DNA from: Bradyrhizobium agreste
GTDB taxonomy: Bacteria; Pseudomonadota; Alphaproteobacteria; Rhizobiales; Xanthobacteraceae
DNA: 64,000 bases
Direction of reading: 5' to 3'
Assembly (NCBI RefSeq): GCF_016031625.1
Contig: NZ_JACCHP010000003.1
Coordinates: forward strand, 248,001 to 312,000
Part shown: positions 58,761 through 64,000 of the stretch, piece by piece
Numbering within the stretch: position 1 is the first letter of the stretch
Layout: each line of letters opens with the position of its first letter
Notes under the pieces: model-generated
What the model was told of the DNA's origin: nothing
What the model saw: the letters and a program-made list of their open reading frames with translations, nothing else
Databases searched by the model: none
Position numbers and translations under genes: made by a program

Positions 58761-59812
58761 CTCTCATCCGCAGGCGGTGTCCACACCACCTGATCAATTC
58801 GTGTGGCGCCGCTCGCCAGCATCACCAGCCGGTCGAAGCCGAGCGCGACACCGCTCGCCTCCGGCATTGCGGCGACCGCCGCCAGAAAGTCCTCGTCGAG
58901 CGGATAGGCTTCGCCGTAGCGGCGCTGCTTCTCAGTCATCGATTCCGTGAAGCGTTTGCGCTGCTCCTCGGCATCGGTCAGCTCTCCAAAGCCGTTGGCG
59001 AGTTCGACGCCGCAGGCATAGACCTCAAAACGTTCGGCGACCCTCGGATCATCCGTTTTTACCCGCGCCAGCGCCGCCTCTGGAGATGGGTATTCGAACA
59101 GGATGGTCAAACGCCCCTGCCCCAGCTGCGGCTCGACGTGCTCGACCAGGACCTTGCTGAAGATGTCCGACCAGGTGTCGTCCTCGGCGACACGGACCTT
59201 CCCGGCGGCCGCCGCGGCCAGCGCCGCACGGTTACCCTCGTCGCCCGAAATTGTCGACAGCAGGTCGATGCCGGCAAAGTGCGCAAAGGCGCCCGCGACC
59301 GTCAGGAGCTCAGGCTCGACGAAGGGATCGGCGGTCCGGCCGCGGAAGGAGAAGGTCCCGATCCCGGTCGCCTGCGCCGCACGGGCGATCACGACGACGC
59401 AATCAGCCATGATGGCATCATAGGGGGCGCCCGCGCGGTACCATTCTAGCATGGTGAACTCGGGCAGATGCAGGTCGCCGCGCTCTCGGTCCCGGAACAC
59501 CCGTGCGAACTCGAAAATCCGCGTCTCGCCCGCCGCCAGAAGCTTCTTGCAGGCGAATTCGGGCGAGGTGCGCAGGTATCGGCTGGCCCGGCTGCCGTCG
59601 GGCCGCATGATCTCGGTCCGTGGGGCGTGCAGATGGGTCTCGTTGCCCGGTGAGACCTGGAGGACCGAGGTTTCGACCTCCACAAAGCCCTGTTCGGCGA
59701 AAAAGCCCCGCAAAGCTCCGGTCACGGCGCCCCTGGCCTTTAGGAACGGCCGCCGGTCGAGGTGCCGCGCAGGCGACCAGAACGGCGACATCGGCTTGTC
59801 CCCAGCCATCAA
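58757..59812 (-). CDS. epmA: EF-P lysine lysyltransferase (LysRS-like, EpmA)
   Basis: A 351-residue class II aminoacyl-tRNA synthetase core without an anticodon-binding domain, the mark of EpmA/PoxA/GenX. Motif 2 is [30 protein letters not shown], and motif 3 is [16 protein letters not shown]. It adenylates beta-lysine and attaches it to the EF-P lysine. ATG 59812 is used; another Met follows six codons later. It sits back-to-back with efp. Confidence 0.94.
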   Translation of the reverse strand: MMAGDKPMSPFWSPARHLDRRPFLKARGAVTGALRGFFAEQGFVEVETSVLQVSPGNETHLHAPRTEIMRPDGSRASRYLRTSPEFACKKLLAAGETRIFEFARVFRDRERGDLHLPEFTMLEWYRAGAPYDAIMADCVVVIARAAQATGIGTFSFRGRTADPFVEPELLTVAGAFAHFAGIDLLSTISGDEGNRAALAAAAAGKVRVAEDDTWSDIFSKVLVEHVEPQLGQGRLTILFEYPSPEAALARVKTDDPRVAERFEVYACGVELANGFGELTDAEEQRKRFTESMTEKQRRYGEAYPLDEDFLAAVAAMPEASGVALGFDRLVMLASGATRIDQVVWTPPADER

Positions 59813-59971
59813 CCGACCGCCCCAGCCGGCAGCAAAATGCTGGCATCCAACGGCAAAATCAGTATGTTGCGGCCCGAAACGGGCGCCGAGGTCCGATTTG
59901 AGGCCCCAAGTCCCCCATCAATTCGACCACGTCCTGGCTGGTGCCGGGCCAAGCAAGCAGGAAATACAGCT

Positions 59972-60538
59972 TTGAGAGTCATCGCCAGTTCTATTCGCAA
60001 GGGCAACGTGATCGAGCAAGACGGCAAGCTCTATGTCGTCGTGAGCGCCGAGAACATCCATCCCGGCAAGGGCACCCCGGTCAGCCAGATCGAAATGCGC
60101 CGAATCTCGGACGGGGTAAAGATCTCGGAACGCTACAAGACCACCGACCAGGTCGAAAAGGCTACGATCGAAGAGCGCAACTACACCTACCTCTATGAGG
60201 ATGGCGACGGCTACCACTTCATGAACCCGGAGACCTACGACCAGGTCCAGGTCTCCAAGGACGTCGTCGGCGACGCCGCTGCGTATCTGCAGGAGAGCAT
60301 GACGGTCAAGCTCTCCATGCACGACACCAACCCGGTGGCAATCGCCCTGCCGCAGCGCGTGACGCTGGAAGTGGTCGAGACCGAGCCCGTGACCAAGGGC
60401 CAGACCGCCTCCTCCTCCTACAAGCCGGCGGTGCTCTCCAACGGCGTGCGCACCACCGTGCCGCCGCACATCACGGTCGGCACCCGCGTCGTGGTGATGA
60501 CCGAAGACGGCTCCTACGCCGAGCGCGCCAAGGATTAA
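59972..60538 (+). CDS. efp: Elongation factor P
   Basis: A 188-residue three-domain [19 protein letters not shown] places the modifiable Lys33 in the loop that enters the ribosomal P site, the lysine targeted by EpmA. It rescues ribosomes at polyproline stretches. The start is TTG 59972: it gives [20 protein letters not shown], the normal EF-P N-terminus and the usual 188 residues, and no ATG or GTG lies nearby; AGCAGGAAA precedes it. Divergent from epmA/epmB, so the factor and both modification enzymes form one locus. Confidence 0.96.
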   Translation: MRVIASSIRKGNVIEQDGKLYVVVSAENIHPGKGTPVSQIEMRRISDGVKISERYKTTDQVEKATIEERNYTYLYEDGDGYHFMNPETYDQVQVSKDVVGDAAAYLQESMTVKLSMHDTNPVAIALPQRVTLEVVETEPVTKGQTASSSYKPAVLSNGVRTTVPPHITVGTRVVVMTEDGSYAERAKD

Positions 60539-60583
60539 GCGGGCAATCGAGGATCGGAACAAGTACCGCCGGGGGGCGAGGCA

Positions 60584-62185
60584 GTGGGCAGGAAGAGTTT
60601 CCGCTTCGTCTCGCTTCTCCTGGCGCTGCCGTCGCTCCTCGTTGCCGCACCGCTCGCTGCGGATGAATTCCGCAGCCCGTCGCTGACGGCCCTGCGCGTC
60701 GATTGGCGCGCGGCGCTCGATCAGCTTCGCAGCGAGATCAACAGCCATCCCCAGATTGCGGGCGACTTCATCTTCGCACCCCGCCGTTCGGTGCCGCGCT
60801 ACGATCCGCGCGCGATGCCCGCACTGGTGCAACTCAACGCGATCTCCTCGCGCTTCTTCACCGGCATTACCCGAAGTCCCGTCCCCGTGCTGCTGCCGTT
60901 CGACGGCGCGGCGTATCTCGATGCGCAGCGCAGCGGCGCGCCGGCGACGCTCGCGCTGTCGCGTTACCAGGCCGACTTCAATCCCGTCGACATGTTCGAT
61001 GCCGGTCCTGCCGGCTACAGCGCGACTTTCTCGCTTGATCCGGGTGCCGGCGACGGCATGCCGACCCGGGTCTACGCAAGGCCCGTCGAGGTGCAAATCA
61101 CGGGCTCGGCGCTCGTCTACGACATCGCCGATCCCGCCGGCGGCAAGGGCGAGCCGGTCAAGCCGCTTGCCGCAACCTACCCGGATCTGCGCAGGTTCAT
61201 CCGGGAAGGCTATGTGCGCTACGCCTTCACCCGCTTCGGCGCCGCCTATGTGGTCTCGATCCAGTGCCTCGACAGTGTCGCGAGGCCGCGGCGGCTCGCC
61301 TGCAAGGAGGCCTATCCGGTCGCCGAGCGTTTCCTCAAGGCGCTGCGCATCGCGGGCGGCCAGCGCATGCGGCCGCTGACGGACGTTGCCTCCAACATTA
61401 TCGATCGCCCCGCCGTGCGTTCACCGGATTTCAGCTATCGGCCGAGCGGCGACATCATTCCGAACACCGGTTACCGCAAGCAGGGCGGCCATCCCGATGC
61501 CATGGCCTACGCCCAGATCCGCTTTCCGTTGGAGAAGGCGCCCGCCATCGTGCGTTCGCAATCCTACGGCAAGCGCGACAAGAGCGAAGGTCCCACCGCC
61601 TATCCCTGGCGCGACAATTTTTGCGAGTCGCGTAGTTTCGAGGTGTGGCAATGCGGCGGAGGTTACGGCCACCAGGGCGAGGACATCCGCGCCGCCGACT
61701 GCCCGCCGCCCGGTGAAGGCCGCGAGCCCTGCGATGCCAAGCGGCGCGGCGTCGTCGCCGTCCGTGACGCAATCGTCATCCGCAGCACCAAGGACCAGGC
61801 GGCGACGCTTCAGGTCAACAGCCGCACCGAGCACATCCGTTTCCGCTACATGCACATGAATCCGCAGGCGATGAACGCCGACGGCCTCGTCAACGGCCGC
61901 CTCGTCGGCGAAGGCGAGAAGATCGGCGTGGTCTCGAACTATCTCGACCGTCCCGCCGGAACGTCGCTGCACCTGCATTTCGACGTCCAGGTGTTCACCC
62001 GCGACGGCTGGATCTGGGTCAGTCCCTACGTCACGCTGGTGTCGGCCTATGAGCGGCTGATACGCGCCCGCGGCCGCGAGATCGGCCCGGAGATCGCAGT
62101 CACGTCGCAGCCGGTGGCTCACGCGCTGCCGGAAGACGTGATCAAGCCTGACTTGCGCGAGGGAGCGGGCGGCGAGGAGAACTGA
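60584..62185 (+). CDS. Exported M23-like peptidase family protein
   Basis: A 533-residue exported protein: signal peptide 1-26 (...AAPLAADE), a long N-terminal domain (~30-330) with no recognised family, and a C-terminal LytM/M23-like domain containing GHQGEDIRAAD (HxxxD zinc motif) and LHLHFDVQV (HxH). If active it would cut peptidoglycan cross-bridges or stems in the periplasm. The start is GTG 60584 after GGCGAGG, 45 bases beyond efp. The insertion of ~130 residues between the zinc motifs is larger than in typical lysostaphin-like enzymes. Confidence 0.75.
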   Translation: MGRKSFRFVSLLLALPSLLVAAPLAADEFRSPSLTALRVDWRAALDQLRSEINSHPQIAGDFIFAPRRSVPRYDPRAMPALVQLNAISSRFFTGITRSPVPVLLPFDGAAYLDAQRSGAPATLALSRYQADFNPVDMFDAGPAGYSATFSLDPGAGDGMPTRVYARPVEVQITGSALVYDIADPAGGKGEPVKPLAATYPDLRRFIREGYVRYAFTRFGAAYVVSIQCLDSVARPRRLACKEAYPVAERFLKALRIAGGQRMRPLTDVASNIIDRPAVRSPDFSYRPSGDIIPNTGYRKQGGHPDAMAYAQIRFPLEKAPAIVRSQSYGKRDKSEGPTAYPWRDNFCESRSFEVWQCGGGYGHQGEDIRAADCPPPGEGREPCDAKRRGVVAVRDAIVIRSTKDQAATLQVNSRTEHIRFRYMHMNPQAMNADGLVNGRLVGEGEKIGVVSNYLDRPAGTSLHLHFDVQVFTRDGWIWVSPYVTLVSAYERLIRARGREIGPEIAVTSQPVAHALPEDVIKPDLREGAGGEEN

Positions 62186-62267
62186 GAGCGTACTCGTTCG
62201 TTGCCGGAGCGGGCAGGAAAGCATCTGGTCGCGCACTCCCCCCGCTCGAACGAAGAAGGATGGGTTG

Positions 62268-63254
62268 ATGAGTGTCGGACTGATCGGTCTTCTCGACGAC
62301 ATCGCGGCGATCGCAAAGGTGGCTGCAGCCTCGCTCGACGATGTCGCCAGCCAGGCTGCCAAGGCAGGCACAAAGGCGGCTGGCGTGGTCATCGACGACA
62401 CGGCGGTCACGCCGAACTACGTCATCGGTTTCGCTTCGAAACGCGAGCTGCCGATCGTCGGCAAGATCGCGCTCGGATCGCTGCGCAACAAACTGCTTAT
62501 TCTGCTGCCCATTGCCCTGCTGCTCGGCTATTTCCTTCCCGCTGCGGTCACGCCGCTGTTGATGCTGGGCGGCGCCTTTCTCTGCTATGAGGGCGCCGAA
62601 AAGGTGCTCGAAGCCGTGATGCCGCATCATGCGCACCAGCACGAAGCTCAGCTCCAGCCGATTGCGCTGAATGCGCAGTCGGTCGAGGACGAGAAGGTCG
62701 CTGGCGCCATCAAGACGGATTTCATCCTGTCGGCGGAAATCATGGCGATCACGCTGGCGGCCCTGCCGGCGGGCAGCATCTGGACGCAGGCGCTGGTGCT
62801 GGCGCTGGTCGGCCTCTTCATCACCGTCGGGGTCTATGGCGTGGTCGCCCTGATCGTGAAGGCAGACGATGCCGGAATCGCCCTTGCGCGCTACGACGGC
62901 ACCTCACTCGCCGGCGGCGCGATCCGCTTGCTTGGACGCGCGCTCGTCCGCGGCATGCCCGCTTTCCTGGCTGCGCTGAGCACGATCGGCACCGCCGCCA
63001 TGATCTGGGTCGGCGGCGGCATCATCCTGCACGGCATCGAGAAGTACGGCCCGCCCGCGATCGGCCACTCGGTCCATGCCGTAACCGAGGCTGCCGCACA
63101 TCTCCTTCCATCCATTGCCGGCATCGTCGAATGGTCGGTCGAAGCAGCCATATCTGGCGTGCTTGGACTGCTGGTCGGAGCGATTGCCATTCCGGTCGTC
63201 CAATACGGACTCGCGCCGGCCTGGAAACGCCTGAAGCGATCGCGACCGGCCTGA
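62268..63254 (+). CDS. DUF808 family inner-membrane protein
   Basis: A 328-residue membrane protein opening MSVGLIGLLDDIAAIAKVAAASLDDVASQAAKAGTKAAGVVIDDTAVTPNYV, the strongly conserved DUF808 (YedI-like) N-terminus, followed by about eight helices. The family is of unknown function and common in Proteobacteria. ATG 62268 matches family starts. No operon partner. Confidence 0.9.
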   Translation: MSVGLIGLLDDIAAIAKVAAASLDDVASQAAKAGTKAAGVVIDDTAVTPNYVIGFASKRELPIVGKIALGSLRNKLLILLPIALLLGYFLPAAVTPLLMLGGAFLCYEGAEKVLEAVMPHHAHQHEAQLQPIALNAQSVEDEKVAGAIKTDFILSAEIMAITLAALPAGSIWTQALVLALVGLFITVGVYGVVALIVKADDAGIALARYDGTSLAGGAIRLLGRALVRGMPAFLAALSTIGTAAMIWVGGGIILHGIEKYGPPAIGHSVHAVTEAAAHLLPSIAGIVEWSVEAAISGVLGLLVGAIAIPVVQYGLAPAWKRLKRSRPA

Positions 63255-63274
63255 GCACGGCCGCCGCGTACACC

Positions 63275-63778
63275 CTACTCCAGGAAGGTCGTCAGCTGCG
63301 CGCCCTCGTCCGCCACGAACACCGCGATCAGTTCCGCCGGTTCGGTCATGCTGGCATTTGCCGAGATCAGATGCGTCGACCCCGGCGGCTCGAAGAAGGA
63401 CTGGCCGACGCCGAACGTCTCGACCGGACCACCGCCGAGCTGCGAGCGGATCTCGCCCTTGGTGATGTAGGCGGTGACGGAGCCCGCGTGGCGATGCGGC
63501 CGCGAAAACCCGCCCGGACCGTAGGACACGCGCACGATGGTGACGCGCTTGCCGGGCACGTTCGGAAGCGCGTAGGAACCGATCGGCTCGACCTTGTCGA
63601 GCGGCGAGCCCTCCGCTGCTGTCGCGCAGAGCGGCGCGAGGGAGCTGGACACGCTATCGATCGTCACCGGCAGAGCTTTGCCAATCACGAGCGCGCAGAC
63701 AAATCCTGCGACGACGGCGAACGCCGTCGAACGTGACGGCGCCGGACACTGCACGGCACAAAGGCTCATGGCTGTCAT
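63275..63778 (-). CDS. Exported cupin-domain protein
   Basis: A 167-residue protein with an N-terminal anchor/signal (residues ~18-37, AFAVVAGFVCALVIGKA) and one cupin barrel: SYGPGGFSRPHRHAGSVTAYITKGEIRSQLGGGPVETFGVGQSFFEPPGSTH matches the HxH...E...G / PxxxxH metal-site pattern. Similar genes lie next to carboxymuconolactone decarboxylase or alkylhydroperoxidase genes, as here. ATG 63778 or ATG 63769 may start it. Substrate unknown. Confidence 0.82.
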   Translation of the reverse strand: MTAMSLCAVQCPAPSRSTAFAVVAGFVCALVIGKALPVTIDSVSSSLAPLCATAAEGSPLDKVEPIGSYALPNVPGKRVTIVRVSYGPGGFSRPHRHAGSVTAYITKGEIRSQLGGGPVETFGVGQSFFEPPGSTHLISANASMTEPAELIAVFVADEGAQLTTFLE

Positions 63779-63799
63779 TGTGACTCTCCCCTCTCTCCG

Positions 63800-64000
63800 T
63801 CAGGACGAAGCTGCAGCGTCGGCCGCCGGCCGCAGTGCAGGCGTCCAGCGAAACGCCGCACCAAAACGGTTCCAGACGTTGATCGAGGCGACCGCCGAGG
63901 TCAGGTACGTCAGTTCAGTCTCGGAGAATTCGCCGGACGCTTCCGCGTAAACCTCCTCGCTGACGCCGTCAGGCAGACAGGTCAGCGCCTCGGCCCAGGC
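63800..64000 (-). CDS. Carboxymuconolactone decarboxylase-like protein, N-terminus outside window
   Basis: The last 66 residues of a gene entering from the right edge: ALTCLPDGVSEEVYAEASGEFSETELTYLTSAVASINVWNRFGAAFR resembles the C-terminal helices of the AhpD/CMD-family proteins (FSExEL..LT.A.A.IN.WNR...AFR). The catalytic CxxC would lie outside the window. It runs into the cupin gene 22 bases later and is probably co-transcribed. Confidence 0.75.
   Translation of the reverse strand, partial: AWAEALTCLPDGVSEEVYAEASGEFSETELTYLTSAVASINVWNRFGAAFRWTPALRPAADAAASS

Overview
The window is a high-GC alphaproteobacterial chromosome segment. Small proteins and intergenic palindromes typical of Bradyrhizobium and its relatives (DUF2171, DUF6481, MXKDX-repeat, DUF3072 and DUF808 proteins; several families of ~85-105 bp dispersed palindromes) point to Bradyrhizobium or a close Nitrobacteraceae relative. 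This is inferred from recognisable protein families, not from a database search. No CRISPR array, rRNA operon, prophage or complete insertion sequence is visible.

Layout. 1-3.2 kb: a minus-strand envelope-lipid cluster (GT39/ArnT-like transferase, PAP2 phosphatase, edge-truncated GT2). 3.2-10.6 kb: the alpha-2-macroglobulin/PbpC pair, whose PbpC reads through a dispersed repeat. 11-16.7 kb: tRNA-Arg, an orphan PLP-fold protein and many small secreted or membrane proteins. 17-24.8 kb: two TRAP transporters; the second lies with a divergent GntR regulator, a clear operator/promoter and a DapA-family aldolase/lyase. 24.9-31.8 kb: leucine/isovalerate catabolism (ivd, mccB, mccA, HMG-CoA lyase) with a divergent AraC regulator. 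31.8-38.4 kb: Lrp regulator, complex I accessory subunit, OpgC, tRNA-Pro, DUF192 protein, double cold-shock protein, sirtuin. 38.6-44.6 kb: an accessory stretch of very small genes, HU, repeats, a frameshifted small gene and a RelBE-type locus with a dead toxin. 44.7-46.4 kb: a tannase/feruloyl-esterase-family enzyme. 46.4-49.7 kb: an islet of less GC-rich, unrecognised minus-strand genes marked by repeated GTGACAGTGCACT palindromes and a gene fragment. 50-56 kb: glyoxalase I, GST, PilZ proteins, tRNA-Glu, PrsW-like and HdeD-like membrane proteins. 56-57.3 kb: DAHP synthase preceded by what reads as a complete transcription attenuator. 57.4-60.5 kb: the elongation factor P module (epmB, epmA, efp). 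60.6-64 kb: M23-like peptidase, DUF808 protein, cupin and the end of a carboxymuconolactone-decarboxylase-like gene.

The most notable find is the DAHP synthase leader (56009-56212): a promoter placed so that the transcript would start almost at the ATG of a 26-residue peptide with six aromatic residues in seven, followed by mutually exclusive antiterminator and terminator hairpins built from the same 8-base segment. Also worth attention are the repeat translated inside PbpC, the 46.4-49.7 kb islet with an RX4H (HEPN-like) protein and a Cys/His-motif protein, and a hairpin element present at 35.0 and 40.1 kb whose stem changes are compensatory.
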